DNA of 64,000 nucleotides from Clostridiales bacterium (GCA_017551865.1 JAFZKB010000023.1:62001-126000); one strand, 5' to 3'; positions 1 through 8,278 are shown, counted from the first letter of the stretch. The notes: a model not told the origin generated them from the letters alone. Numbers and translations are program-made.

Positions 1-1
1 G

Positions 2-1450
2 TGCCCGATGACTTACCCCTGCCCGCACAATTTTCTTACCGGCTTTGAGTGGATCTACGGATCCGATGCGCTGGATGAGCTTTTCTTCAGCGAAAACTCT
101 ACCGAGCTCTTTATCGGCTACATGAAAGACGCCGGTTATACCGACGAACAGATCGTGAATGTGATCAATTCTTTCAACCATTACACCTATTCATATGTGG
201 AAGCGCCAAAGGAACTTGTGCGCATGGAAGATGTGCTGATCGATCTTTATGAGCACGAGAAAAACACGGACTGGAAAGAGGATAAGATCTTCTGCAAGAT
301 CCTGACGCAGATCAATCAGGGTCTCTTTGAGGACGTTCCGCTGAAGCATAAGGAAGTCAACGATATCCTCATGACATATTGCGAGCTGCAGGACTTTTCA
401 AGCAGCATCATCGATCAGATCGATCAGGGCACGAACCCGGGTCTTCTGGGCACTTTCAAGGTCATGATCCTGGACGATAAGCCGTATCTGACGGTCGATC
501 TTCTTCGCACCGATGAGGTCGAGAAGGACCGTTCGGCCGCACTCCTGGTCGAGTACGATTTTGATACCGGAAAAGTACTCTCCTACGACTACTATGTGCA
601 CGTCTATCCGAAGGTGCTTCCGGAGCCTCTTCCTGATGGAAAAGATCTGTCCGAGCGTCTGGATTCCTTTATTCACGACAGTTCACCGCTTCACAATCAG
701 AAACCGTATTCCGAAACCGGTGATATGAAGGAACTCTATGCGCGGGCAGCAGAGCTCGGAAACAAATACGGCGTTTACATCCGACTGGGCGACGATCTTC
801 CGCCTTATGCCGAAGCGTATGTGTTTGATATGGGCAGTGAATTTGAAGTGGATAATAAAAAAATCAACGATATGCTCGATCTTGCGGAGAAGGTATTAAG
901 CCGGTTCCCGGAAGGATACTTCGACCAGTTCAACTACGGCTATTACAAGGGTTTCGAGATCTGTATCTTTAAGTGGCCATTGTATTACAATCTGAATCTT
1001 TTCTCTATGGAAGACGGGTATATCATGAGCTACTCGATGGACTGCGTCTGCACAGAGGATCCGGTCGAGCAGGAGCGCGGCCTGATCCAGGCGATCTTCG
1101 ACGCGACCGATCTCAAGCTTCGAAACTACTTCGAGAACATGAGCGATCCGATGTTCTCCGAGAGCATCTGGAATTCGAAGAATCCGGCTACCTTCTACTA
1201 CACCGGCTACCTCTCTGACGAGGTCGTCTCGGAACAATATGCCACCTTCAGCGATTACGTCGTTTCGAAGGAAGCCCTGCATAGCGGCAGGAAGGACAGG
1301 ATCCTCCTGATGGAAGCCCTTTTCGGTGCGGAGAAGATCCCGGATCCGTGTAAGGAAAAGGCAAGATTCTACTGCCAGTGCATCCGTGAAGCATTCGACG
1401 ATTCCACCTGGCCGGAGAAGACTTCCTGGGAAGAAACCCTGGACGCATAA
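2..1450 (+). CDS. Unrecognised protein, probably 5'-truncated by the window edge; possible degenerate zinc-metallopeptidase relative
   Basis: An open frame of about 480 residues ends in TAA at 1448-1450. An ATG lies at position 8, but the frame is open back to base 2 and no ribosome binding site is visible, so the true start is probably upstream. The protein is acidic and rich in Tyr, Phe and Asp. Its middle part (a stretch reading ELGNKYGVYIRLGDD, then VLSRFPEGYFDQ) and a later SIWNSKNPATFYY stretch recall a family of clostridial secreted zinc metallopeptidases. In that family an HHEIFH-like motif lies between these blocks. Here the matching place reads LIQAIFD and has no zinc ligands, so if the relationship holds the protein is enzymatically dead. 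The family assignment is inference from remembered patterns and is weak. That the frame is a real gene is much more certain. Confidence 0.75.
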   Translation, partial: CPMTYPCPHNFLTGFEWIYGSDALDELFFSENSTELFIGYMKDAGYTDEQIVNVINSFNHYTYSYVEAPKELVRMEDVLIDLYEHEKNTDWKEDKIFCKILTQINQGLFEDVPLKHKEVNDILMTYCELQDFSSSIIDQIDQGTNPGLLGTFKVMILDDKPYLTVDLLRTDEVEKDRSAALLVEYDFDTGKVLSYDYYVHVYPKVLPEPLPDGKDLSERLDSFIHDSSPLHNQKPYSETGDMKELYARAAELGNKYGVYIRLGDDLPPYAEAYVFDMGSEFEVDNKKINDMLDLAEKVLSRFPEGYFDQFNYGYYKGFEICIFKWPLYYNLNLFSMEDGYIMSYSMDCVCTEDPVEQERGLIQAIFDATDLKLRNYFENMSDPMFSESIWNSKNPATFYYTGYLSDEVVSEQYATFSDYVVSKEALHSGRKDRILLMEALFGAEKIPDPCKEKARFYCQCIREAFDDSTWPEKTSWEETLDA

Positions 1451-1480
1451 AAGAAAGGAGGAGATCCAGCAAAAATCAGA

Positions 1481-1510
1481 TTGACCTTCGCACTGAAAAG
1501 GATATATAAT
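1481..1510 (+). promoter_or_regulatory. Sigma-A promoter for the GNAT gene
   Basis: TTGACC (1481-1486) and a perfect TATAAT (1505-1510) are separated by 18 bp. Transcription would start near 1517 and give a leader of about 115 nt ahead of the ATG at 1631. An AAAGGAGG-like sequence at 1453-1462 lies upstream of this promoter and has no start codon behind it, so it does not appear to be used. Confidence 0.7.
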
Positions 1511-1630
1511 GCAACCGCATAAATATTTGACATATTATTCTTTTCACAGTCTTTCTCATCCGGAAAAATACCTATCCGTCAGCATTGCTTGCGCGAACAT
1601 AGTTCCGCGTGGAATTTAAGGTGGACCAGT

Positions 1631-2263
1631 ATGAATAAAATGGATCTTTCGTATAAGACGATCGCAAAGGAAAAAGGTCTTTCTCTTTTCGACATGAAGG
1701 ATATGGAAAAGGCCGTCGAATGCAATATCGACGCCTTCACCGGATACCGGCTGTACGATGTTCTTTTCAAAGAGCATAACACCCCGGAAGTCATGAGGAA
1801 GCTCTGGATCTCCTCCCTCAAAACGCTCTCTGACGCGGCCATGATCGTCGTGGACAGTGAGAACATAAACGGTATGGCATTCTTTCTGCCGCCGGGATAT
1901 AAGGGTATGCCGATCATGCCCTACCTTCGTTCCGGCGGCCTGAAGATGCCGTTATCGACTCTATACCCGCAGGCCCGTTATGAGAGTTTCTGTATGCAGA
2001 TGAAAAAGCGGCATACCGGCCATAAGAGCTGGTACCTGTTCGATCTGGTGGTCAGGCAGGAAAAGCAGCTGCAGGGCGTAGCCAAGAGCATGCTCACTCC
2101 TTTCATGGAATATCTGGATGAGACGGGACAGGATCTCTATCTCGAGACACACGCGGAGAAGAATGTGCCATTTTATAACCACTTCGGCTTCGAGGTCGTG
2201 GAGACAGGACTGGTCCCCGGAAGCGACCTTACGCACTACGGCATGCTAAGGCGCCATAAGTGA
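1631..2263 (+). CDS. GNAT-family N-acetyltransferase
   Basis: This 210-residue protein would transfer an acetyl group from acetyl-CoA to an unknown amine substrate in the cytoplasm. The C-terminal half carries the GNAT core: a beta strand LFDLVVRQEKQLQGVAKSML with the Q-x-x-G-V-A acetyl-CoA pyrophosphate loop, then LYLETHAEKNVPFYNHFGFEVV, the usual beta5-alpha4 segment that closes the fold. The start is placed at 1631 because AAGGTGG lies at 1618-1624 with a 6-nt gap, while an in-frame ATG at 1589 has no such site. It stands alone behind its own promoter and faces the next gene tail to tail. The substrate cannot be told from the sequence. Confidence 0.88.
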   Translation: MNKMDLSYKTIAKEKGLSLFDMKDMEKAVECNIDAFTGYRLYDVLFKEHNTPEVMRKLWISSLKTLSDAAMIVVDSENINGMAFFLPPGYKGMPIMPYLRSGGLKMPLSTLYPQARYESFCMQMKKRHTGHKSWYLFDLVVRQEKQLQGVAKSMLTPFMEYLDETGQDLYLETHAEKNVPFYNHFGFEVVETGLVPGSDLTHYGMLRRHK

Positions 2264-2322
2264 CCGCCGAAACCCACCTCGAACAGATCTTTTCAAGAAA
2301 AAGGCGGCCCGCGCACCGCGCA

Positions 2323-2841
2323 TTATTTTATCTCTTCCCGGTAGATCACCGACACATGCGTGATCGTATTCGCTTCCTCCGGATACTCTTTCAGGAAACG
2401 CATGCCTATGGATTCCGCCGTTTTAAAAGATCCGACATTGGTATATTTGCAGTAGGAATATAGTGCCGGGTACTCCGTATTCTGGAACGCCCAGTCACGG
2501 ACGGCCGCAGCGGCTTCTTTCGCATAGCCTTTCCTCTGCTGGTCCGCGCGGATGTGATACCCGATCTCCGGAAGCATGCTCCCGTCGATGTTCTGAAGGG
2601 TCAGACCGCAGTCGCCGATCATGTCCCCCGTATCCTTGAGGCATACTGCCCAGAGCCCGAATCCATCCTCGGAATAGCGGCGGATGTTCCGCTCGATCCA
2701 GCCTCTCACACGCTCCTCGTCAAACGTATACGGATAGTGCTGCATAATGGACGGATCCGCCAGCACCTTATAAAGCGCCTCGAAGTCATCCATCGTCATT
2801 TCACGAAGATACAGTCTTTCAGTTTCCAGGATCTTTTTCAT
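2323..2841 (-). CDS. RimJ/RimL-type GNAT acetyltransferase
   Basis: This 172-residue protein has the layout of the GNAT_3/RimJ-RimL group, which acetylates protein N-termini, ribosomal proteins or small amines. It opens with ETERLYLREMTMDDFEALY, the typical first strand and helix. The IGYHIRADQQRKGYAKEAA segment carries the acetyl-CoA loop (Q/R-x-x-G-Y-A), and the end reads NVGSFKTAESIGMRFLKEY, close to the common N-x-x-S-x-x-v-x-e-k-x-G-F pattern. GAGGTGA precedes the ATG by about 8 nt. It lies just downstream of the hydrolase gene on the same strand but reads as an independent function. The substrate is unknown. Confidence 0.88.
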   Translation of the reverse strand: MKKILETERLYLREMTMDDFEALYKVLADPSIMQHYPYTFDEERVRGWIERNIRRYSEDGFGLWAVCLKDTGDMIGDCGLTLQNIDGSMLPEIGYHIRADQQRKGYAKEAAAAVRDWAFQNTEYPALYSYCKYTNVGSFKTAESIGMRFLKEYPEEANTITHVSVIYREEIK

Positions 2842-2886
2842 GCCGGGCTCACCTCATTTCTTCTCCAGTGCCAAAATGTCTCAATA

Positions 2887-4464
2887 CTATACTTCAGATA
2901 TCCCTGCCCCGCATTCGCCTGCTAGTATCCGCTTCACTTCTTTTGCGAAAAGATCCGGTGTGGTGTAATGCGGTGTGTGCCCGCCGTTTTTAACGGTCAC
3001 GAATTCTTTTGCCGGCGCTTCGATGTCTTCGCAGAACTTTCGGGCCAGATCGCAGTTGCAGATGAAGTCCAGTTCTCCGGAAATAAAGTACATCGGCACT
3101 TCGTACCGAAGATTGTACGAATAGATATCGTAATAATACACCGTCTGGAAAAGATCCTTCTCCAGTTCGTAGTAGCTATCCAGATCCATCTGTTTAAGGA
3201 CCCATCTGACGTCATTGACAGAAGTATAGGGAGAGAAAAATGCATATAGGATCGTATTGGCAGCCTCGCCCTTCGGAAGGAATTTCGATGTCGCTTTCCG
3301 AAGCGCCATGTATTCCGAAAGCGAGTCGCCGTTTCTGTATTCCTGATATATTTTTTCCAAAGATCCTGTATCTTTACCTTTGGACTTTGCGATCTCCATC
3401 GCCGTTTCATACGCGATCCGGTCAGATTCGATACAGTTCACGAACTGCCCGATCCCGATGTATGCGCTGACTTTTTCGCTATGCGCCTGCACATATCTCG
3501 TTCCGACGATCGTTCCGTAGGAATGACACATCAGGATGACCTTTTCCGTGTGAAATCTTTCGCGAAGGTAATCCACAAGTTCATCTGTATCGAGAAGCGC
3601 CCTCTCGAAAGTCACTGTCGTATTCTCTCTGTCGTCGTTTTTAAAATACGTTTTCCCGCAGCCTCTCTGATCCCAGCAGACAACGGTGTAATCATCGATC
3701 AGTGGATCTGTAAACAGCGGAGAGATCGGGGAATCCGGGCCGGCCGGACCGCCGTGGATATAGAGGATGACCGGATTGTTTTTATCCCTGCCCCGGATCT
3801 GGATATACTGCTCCTGCCCGCCGATCGTCGTGTAGAGTTCTTCGCAGATGCCCTTGGAAGTATCGATGTTACTTTTAAACCAGTTGATGTTTCTTCCCGC
3901 GATGGAAACGATGGTCAGAAGCAGAAACAAAACGACAGGGATCCTTACCAGGATCAGGAGGACCGTAACAGCCTTCTTCCGTTTCTTCTTCTCCACGACC
4001 TCGTTTCTGTGCATAAGGTGGATGCCGATATGCCCGATGGATAAGATGATCGTGGCGACGATCAGGAAGATATTGATGCCGTAGATACCTAAGGAGAAAA
4101 AAGCCATGCACGGAAGAGTTGCTCCCGCGACAGGGACACCTGCGTAACTGCTGTACATATCCGCCATGGTCTTTGGGCTTTTGAAGTAGCGGATCCAGTA
4201 AAGTTCATAAAGAATCATAAAGAGGAAAGCCAGAAAGAGCCATGCCGTCCAGATCGAAGTAAATCTCACATTACAATCGGAAAAGATCAGCGACAAGGCA
4301 CATACCAGCACCTCACCAATGCGCTCCAGCGCCAGCAGGAACCGGTTCTCGTTTTTTACATATTTATCGTAGTCCGCCGGCTGATTTTTCGCCCAGAAGA
4401 TGTTCGGAACAAAGAGCATCACCAGGAACAGAAGACCAACGTACGAAAAACCAAAATGCATCAT
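2887..4464 (-). CDS. Membrane-anchored alpha/beta-hydrolase, proline-iminopeptidase-like
   Basis: This 525-residue protein has two parts. Residues 1-190 hold about five hydrophobic segments (near 5-24, 48-60, 70-92, 115-145 and 165-190). Residues 200-515 form an alpha/beta-hydrolase. The hydrolase shows the HGGPAG oxyanion region at 237-242 and DQRGCGKT at 265-272, both typical of prolyl aminopeptidases, a nucleophile elbow CHSYG with Ser315, Asp466 in GELD and His496 in NGGHT, so the triad is complete. The elbow starts with Cys where this family usually has Gly. The fusion would place the hydrolase at the membrane. The start is supported by GAGG about 8 nt before ATG at 4464. The function is inferred as a peptidase or esterase of unknown substrate. 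Confidence 0.82.
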   Translation of the reverse strand: MMHFGFSYVGLLFLVMLFVPNIFWAKNQPADYDKYVKNENRFLLALERIGEVLVCALSLIFSDCNVRFTSIWTAWLFLAFLFMILYELYWIRYFKSPKTMADMYSSYAGVPVAGATLPCMAFFSLGIYGINIFLIVATIILSIGHIGIHLMHRNEVVEKKKRKKAVTVLLILVRIPVVLFLLLTIVSIAGRNINWFKSNIDTSKGICEELYTTIGGQEQYIQIRGRDKNNPVILYIHGGPAGPDSPISPLFTDPLIDDYTVVCWDQRGCGKTYFKNDDRENTTVTFERALLDTDELVDYLRERFHTEKVILMCHSYGTIVGTRYVQAHSEKVSAYIGIGQFVNCIESDRIAYETAMEIAKSKGKDTGSLEKIYQEYRNGDSLSEYMALRKATSKFLPKGEAANTILYAFFSPYTSVNDVRWVLKQMDLDSYYELEKDLFQTVYYYDIYSYNLRYEVPMYFISGELDFICNCDLARKFCEDIEAPAKEFVTVKNGGHTPHYTTPDLFAKEVKRILAGECGAGISEV

Positions 4465-4505
4465 CCTTCTTACCTCAGTTGTTTACCGTATTTGCTTTGC
4501 CGGGC

Positions 4506-5204
4506 TTAGAAAAATTCCGGCTTATCGAAGATGAATCCGTGATCAAGAAGCAGATCGATCAGCGTTTTATAGTATTCCGGCACCAGTTCTTCTGTCTCAT
4601 CGTGGGCATGAATAATGAGCAGGTGCCTCCCGTTTTCATCCGAGAGGAGAGACTTCCCGAGGTCCGGATCTTCCTGCTTCGTCCGGTTCAGAATATCTTC
4701 CATCGTCACGCCGCTTCCGGGACGGATCATGTACTCACCAAAGTCATATGTCCAGAAGGTATCGATGTCTTTATCGAGTCCCTCCTTCTTCCAGAAAGCA
4801 TACGGGATCTGATCGTCTTTTACTTTGTGAAAACCCTTCTCCCGGAAATACTTCTGAAGCGCGTCTTTATTCTCTCCTCCCTTGTCCCCGTACGGGAAAC
4901 GGAACGGGCGGTATGTTCTTTGAACACCTGCATCCTGGTAAAGCTTATCTAGGATCTCTTCATTCTTCTCGATCTCGAAGATCGCTTCTTCCATGGTGAG
5001 CTTGGAAAAGAACGGATGGGAATAGCTGTGGTTGCCGACAATGATTCCATTTTTTACTGCGTAAAGAGCGTTTTCATAGTTCTCTTCCACCCTCTGTCCC
5101 CATGCGAACATGATTGCGGGGATCTTCTTCTTCAGTAGATAATCCACGAAGGGCCGTGTATTTATTGAAGCGATATCATCGATCGTCAGAACTGCATGTT
5201 TCAT
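4506..5204 (-). CDS. Polysaccharide deacetylase (CE4/NodB) family protein
   Basis: This 232-residue protein carries the NodB motifs of carbohydrate esterase family 4, metal-dependent enzymes that remove N- or O-acetyl groups from chitin, peptidoglycan or xylan. Visible are TIDD (Asp9-Asp10), NHSYSH with His59 and His63 as metal ligands, RFPYG (RxxPY-type motif), and IIHAHD near the C-terminus as the last histidine motif. No signal peptide is seen: the chain begins directly with MKHAVLTIDD. The enzyme is therefore either cytoplasmic or exported by an unrecognised route, which is unusual for a cell-wall deacetylase. GGAGG lies about 10 nt upstream of the ATG. The next gene on this strand is 41 bp downstream, so they may be co-transcribed. 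Confidence 0.85.
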   Translation of the reverse strand: MKHAVLTIDDIASINTRPFVDYLLKKKIPAIMFAWGQRVEENYENALYAVKNGIIVGNHSYSHPFFSKLTMEEAIFEIEKNEEILDKLYQDAGVQRTYRPFRFPYGDKGGENKDALQKYFREKGFHKVKDDQIPYAFWKKEGLDKDIDTFWTYDFGEYMIRPGSGVTMEDILNRTKQEDPDLGKSLLSDENGRHLLIIHAHDETEELVPEYYKTLIDLLLDHGFIFDKPEFF

Positions 5205-5345
5205 ATATTTTCTTCCTCCAGATTGGTACTACTATTTTACCACTACGCTCCTCATTCCCTGAGCATCTGAATATCTCTGCATCTTTGATTCCATAGGCAT
5301 AGAGATATAGTGATATAATTATCTGCAAATGGAGATCAAAAGGCG

Positions 5346-5912
5346 ATGTACAAAGTTACTTTTAACGGAAAAGAAATCACGGTGAATACGGAAAGCTCTC
5401 TGTTCTCTCCGAAGGAGGCGGACAGAGGAACGCTGGCTATGCTCCGCCACGTCGAATTCAAAGATGAGGATAAGGTCCTCGATCTGGGCTGCGGCTGCGG
5501 CATCGTATCACTGGCCGCCGCTGCTTCTGGCGTGGCACCGGAAAACATCGTCCTTACAGATGTCGATGCTCTAGCGGTCGAGACCTCAAGAAAAAACATG
5601 ACACAAAACGGATTTGCCGGAGCGGTCTTCGTTACCGGAGATGCACTTTCTGCTGTGCCGGGATCCGACTTCAGCCTGATACTTTCCAACCCGCCCTACC
5701 ATACGGATTTCAAGGTGGCCAGGACCTTTATCGAGAAGGGCTTCAACCGTCTTTCTATCGGCGGGAAGATGTTCATGGTCACGAAGAGAAAAGACTGGTA
5801 TAAGAATAAACTCATCTCGATCTTCGGCGGCGTAAAGATATACGAGGAAGACGGGTATTTCGTCTTCGAAGCGCAGAAGAGATCGATGTCCTATGCAGGG
5901 AAAAAGAAATGA
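5346..5912 (+). CDS. Class I SAM-dependent methyltransferase, RsmC/MTS-like
   Basis: This 188-residue Rossmann-fold methyltransferase has VLDLGCGCG at residues 44-52 as the SAM-binding motif I, LTDVDALAVE as motif II, and SNPPYH at 114-119. The NPPY motif marks enzymes that methylate exocyclic amino groups of nucleobases or glutamine side chains. Its short length and layout match the small-domain MTS proteins related to the rRNA m2G methyltransferase RsmC. GGAG at 5332-5335 lies 10 nt before the ATG. A TATAAT occurs at 5315-5320, though without a good -35. It stands alone and converges on the tautomerase gene. Target RNA or protein is not evident. Confidence 0.85.
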   Translation: MYKVTFNGKEITVNTESSLFSPKEADRGTLAMLRHVEFKDEDKVLDLGCGCGIVSLAAAASGVAPENIVLTDVDALAVETSRKNMTQNGFAGAVFVTGDALSAVPGSDFSLILSNPPYHTDFKVARTFIEKGFNRLSIGGKMFMVTKRKDWYKNKLISIFGGVKIYEEDGYFVFEAQKRSMSYAGKKK

Positions 5913-5915
5913 GTC

Positions 5916-5953
5916 GTTGCATAAGAACGTGCTACCACGCTTTCTTATGCTTC
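5916..5953. repeat. Solitary 38-bp inverted-repeat unit with the geometry of the array at 28901-29149
   Basis: The arms GTTGCATAAGA (5916-5926) and TCTTATGCTTC (5943-5953) start 27 bp apart. TTGCATAAGA is the reverse complement of the right arm TCTTATGCAA of units 4 and 5 of the array at 28901-29149, and the 27-bp offset is the same. It lies between the ends of two convergent genes and overlaps the last codons of the tautomerase gene. It could also act as a terminator stem, but it lacks a clean run of T. Confidence 0.6.
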
Positions 5954-6169
5954 GTATCCGGGCTTTATATATAGAACATTCTGATCGGCCATGATCTTCT
6001 CGTCATATAACTTCTTCCAGTCATCCGGATGCACTTCCTTGATGGCAACAGATACGGAAGTGATCTTACATCCGAGTGTTCCTGCGACGAGCTGTGCGAC
6101 CTTGTCCGCACACTCCTTTTTTACTTCTTCCGTTCTTCCCGGAAAGCAACTGATCTCAACATGTGGCAT
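5945..6169 (-). CDS. 4-oxalocrotonate tautomerase-like protein
   Basis: This 74-residue protein begins MPHVEISCFPGRT. After removal of Met it exposes Pro1, the catalytic base of the tautomerase superfamily, which moves protons between keto and enol forms of small carboxylic acids. The pattern P-H-V-E-I-x-x-x-P-G-R-x-x-E-x-K and the later SVSVAIKEVHPDDW fit the 4-OT group. The start at 6169 is fixed by AAGGAGG 7 nt upstream; a longer open frame to 6241 would bury Pro1 and is rejected. The natural substrate is unknown. Confidence 0.85.
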   Translation of the reverse strand: MPHVEISCFPGRTEEVKKECADKVAQLVAGTLGCKITSVSVAIKEVHPDDWKKLYDEKIMADQNVLYIKPGYEA

Positions 6170-6293
6170 ATTTTCTACCTCCTTACGTAAACTTATAACA
6201 CATGAGGCTTTCTGAAACAATCGGAAAATACGGAATCCCAAACAGCATCGGGCCCGGGGAACGGATCTTTTCCAAAAGAAAAAATCCGACCTG

Positions 6294-6340
6294 TTGACAT
6301 TATCAGACTATCGCAGTAGTATAGACTATAGAAATAGTCT
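6294..6340 (+). promoter_or_regulatory. Promoter and BlaI-type operator of the blaI-blaR operon
   Basis: TTGACA (6294-6299) and TAGTAT (6317-6322) are 17 bp apart. A perfect inverted repeat AGACTAT-AGAA-ATAGTCT (6323-6340) follows directly after the -10 element. A further copy of AGACTAT lies at 6305-6311, exactly 18 bp upstream of the first arm and inside the promoter spacer. Binding of a dimer to either site would block RNA polymerase, so BlaI autoregulation is the simple reading. Confidence 0.78.
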
Positions 6341-6352
6341 GGAGGTTCCGTT

Positions 6353-6709
6353 ATGAACGAGAAACTATTTGACAGTGAAGCCAAAGTCATGGAGATCATC
6401 TGGGCAAAAGGTCCTCTTACGGCCAAAGAGATCAGCCTGATCGCCGCAGACTCCATCGGATGGAACAAGAACACCACGTATACGGTGATCAAGAAACTGG
6501 AGGCAAAAGGTTTTATCCGAAGAGATGAACCCGGGTTCATCTGCACCGCTTTGGTATCACAGGAGCAAGTACAGAAAACAGAAGCCAGATCTCTGCTGGA
6601 CAAGGTCTTCGGAGGTTCTCGAAAAGCACTCTTCTCCGCGCTTTTGGAGGATGAGAAGCTTTCGGATCGCGAGATCGAAGAACTCCGTGATCTGATCGAA
6701 AAAAGGTAA
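6353..6709 (+). CDS. blaI: BlaI/MecI/CopY-family transcriptional repressor
   Basis: This 118-residue protein is a winged-helix repressor of the penicillinase-repressor family. Residues 3-70 hold the DNA-binding domain (DSEAKVMEIIWAKGPLTAKEI, then NTTYTVIKKLEAKGFI). The C-terminal helix pair serves dimerisation. Family members bind operators in front of their own operon and are cleaved when the membrane metalloprotease BlaR/MecR is activated. The gene is the first of a four-gene run (blaI, blaR-like, lipoprotein, membrane protein), with a matching palindrome overlapping its promoter. TGGAGG lies 9 nt before the ATG. No beta-lactamase or penicillin-binding protein gene is present nearby, so the operon may respond to a different envelope signal. 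Confidence 0.9.
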   Translation: MNEKLFDSEAKVMEIIWAKGPLTAKEISLIAADSIGWNKNTTYTVIKKLEAKGFIRRDEPGFICTALVSQEQVQKTEARSLLDKVFGGSRKALFSALLEDEKLSDREIEELRDLIEKR

Positions 6710-6714
6710 GAACA

Positions 6715-7629
6715 ATGCTGGGAAGTGTATGCTACTGGATCTTTAATATGAGCATCGTCGCCTCATTCATGGGGCTTCTTGTGCTGCTCATCAGGAAGCT
6801 CCGGGGGATCCCGAGACGGATATCCGTTTTCCTGTGGACGATCCCTTTTATCCGCATGTGCTTCCCGCTCGGCATCAACAGCCGTTTCGGCCTGATGTCC
6901 CTGATCTCCCGGCTCACCACGAGGACGGTCACCGTCTATCAGCCGACGAAGGACATCGCACTTTCCCACTCGAATGTGCTTATGCAGGCAGACAGCTATT
7001 CCCCTGTCACCTTCAAGGAAGATCTTCTGAAGAATACCTTCGAGATCGCAGGGGTGATCTGGATCATCGGAGCGCTTGCGATCCTTCTTACGCTGATCAT
7101 TCTCTACGCGGGAACGAAGCATGAAATCCGGGATGCCAGGCATCTCGAAAAAAATGTGTACCTTTCAGGGAAGGTCGACAGTCCCGCAGTTTACGGGATC
7201 ATCCGGCCGAGGATCATACTCCCCGAATCTTACGAAGAGCGTGATCTGAAGTATATTCTCCGGCACGAACAGACACATATCCGAAGGGGCGATAATTTCT
7301 GGAGACTGCTCGGTTTTCTGGCCGCAGCCGTCCACTGGTTCAACCCTCTTTCCTGGCTGTTTTTAAAATCGTTCCTGTCCGATCTGGAGCTTGCCTGCGA
7401 TGAATCTGCCGTAGCGAAATTCAGTAAAGAGGAACGGAAGGAATATGCCACCGCGCTTTTGGACTGCACGGCCAGCAAGAGCCTTTTCGTATCTGCGTTC
7501 GGCGGAGCGAAAGTCCGGATGCGCATCGAGAATGTTCTGTCCTATAAGAAGATGACCGCCGTTTCTCTTGCCGGTTTTTCTGTTCTGATACTTGCGATCA
7601 TGTACGCCCTGCTTACCAATGCAGGCTGA
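6715..7629 (+). CDS. BlaR1/MecR1-like M56-family membrane metallopeptidase without sensor domain
   Basis: This 304-residue protein has hydrophobic segments near residues 5-27, 33-50, 110-131, about 195-215 and 280-302. A zinc protease motif HEQTH sits at 184-188, with ELACDE at 225-230 as the third ligand region, as in peptidase family M56. BlaR1 and MecR1 carry an extracellular penicillin-binding domain of roughly 250 residues after the last membrane segment. Here the chain stops right after that segment. It starts 5 bp after the blaI stop. The expected role is regulated cleavage of the BlaI-type repressor, but the signal must be sensed by another protein, possibly one of the two encoded downstream. 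Confidence 0.88.
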   Translation: MLGSVCYWIFNMSIVASFMGLLVLLIRKLRGIPRRISVFLWTIPFIRMCFPLGINSRFGLMSLISRLTTRTVTVYQPTKDIALSHSNVLMQADSYSPVTFKEDLLKNTFEIAGVIWIIGALAILLTLIILYAGTKHEIRDARHLEKNVYLSGKVDSPAVYGIIRPRIILPESYEERDLKYILRHEQTHIRRGDNFWRLLGFLAAAVHWFNPLSWLFLKSFLSDLELACDESAVAKFSKEERKEYATALLDCTASKSLFVSAFGGAKVRMRIENVLSYKKMTAVSLAGFSVLILAIMYALLTNAG

Positions 7630-7645
7630 AGAAAGGATATTTATC

Positions 7646-8263
7646 ATGAGAAAGATCATTGCAATATTACTGCTTTCATGCACTCTTTTACTCCTCTGTT
7701 CCTGTGCGCAGAAGAGCGCAAATGCTGACACCAGCGGAAAGGACGGAATGAAGATGGAAGAACTTTTCCAGAAGAAATGCTCGGCGAAAGAAGCGCTGGA
7801 GCTTTCCAGAAAATCGGATACTGTCGTGCTCGAGGATCTTACGTGCACCTCCGGAAAAGAAGTGTGGGATGCGTTCTATAAGTCCGTCTCTTCCGGGAAA
7901 TCTGCCTCTGTCCTCTGTGCGTTCTACTATACGCTGGACAAAGAAGGAGTCAGTGAAGAGCTCTATGAACAGGAAAAAGATCTGTACCCGCAGCTGTTCT
8001 TCATGCTGGTCGAATTCGATGGAAAAGAATACTCGGTGAAGGTCCGCCAGAGTTCTGAAGAGAAACCGGAAAAGGAAGAGACCTACCAATACTTAAAGCA
8101 CTATACCGGAGATGCACCTTCTACGGCCACTTACTCTACCTATGAGTATTTCGTGCTGGTGGATGATGATAGTCTGACCTGGGAAGACATTGAAATGGGA
8201 TTATTCAGTTCTCAGTACGGCGCCATGAAGAAGCACTGCACAGTATTTGAAAACTGCAAATAA
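7646..8263 (+). CDS. Lipoprotein of the BlaI/BlaR-type operon
   Basis: This 205-residue protein starts with a lipoprotein signal peptide (MRKIIAILLLSCTLLLLCSCAQ). The lipobox cysteine lies near residue 20, so the protein should be anchored to the outer face of the membrane. The mature part is acidic and mixed alpha/beta with no family that I recognise. The ATG at 7646 follows GAAAGGA and is preferred over an earlier in-frame ATG at 7592 because the signal peptide begins here. The gene starts 16 bp after the protease gene. Since that protease lacks its own sensor domain, this lipoprotein is a candidate input or target. That role is inference from position only. Confidence 0.8.
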   Translation: MRKIIAILLLSCTLLLLCSCAQKSANADTSGKDGMKMEELFQKKCSAKEALELSRKSDTVVLEDLTCTSGKEVWDAFYKSVSSGKSASVLCAFYYTLDKEGVSEELYEQEKDLYPQLFFMLVEFDGKEYSVKVRQSSEEKPEKEETYQYLKHYTGDAPSTATYSTYEYFVLVDDDSLTWEDIEMGLFSSQYGAMKKHCTVFENCK

Positions 8264-8278
8264 GCAGGACTATTACCC

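Noticed and set aside
1453-1462. Strong AAAGGAGG-like ribosome binding site
   Set aside because: No start codon or open frame follows at a usable distance, and the promoter of the next gene lies downstream of it.
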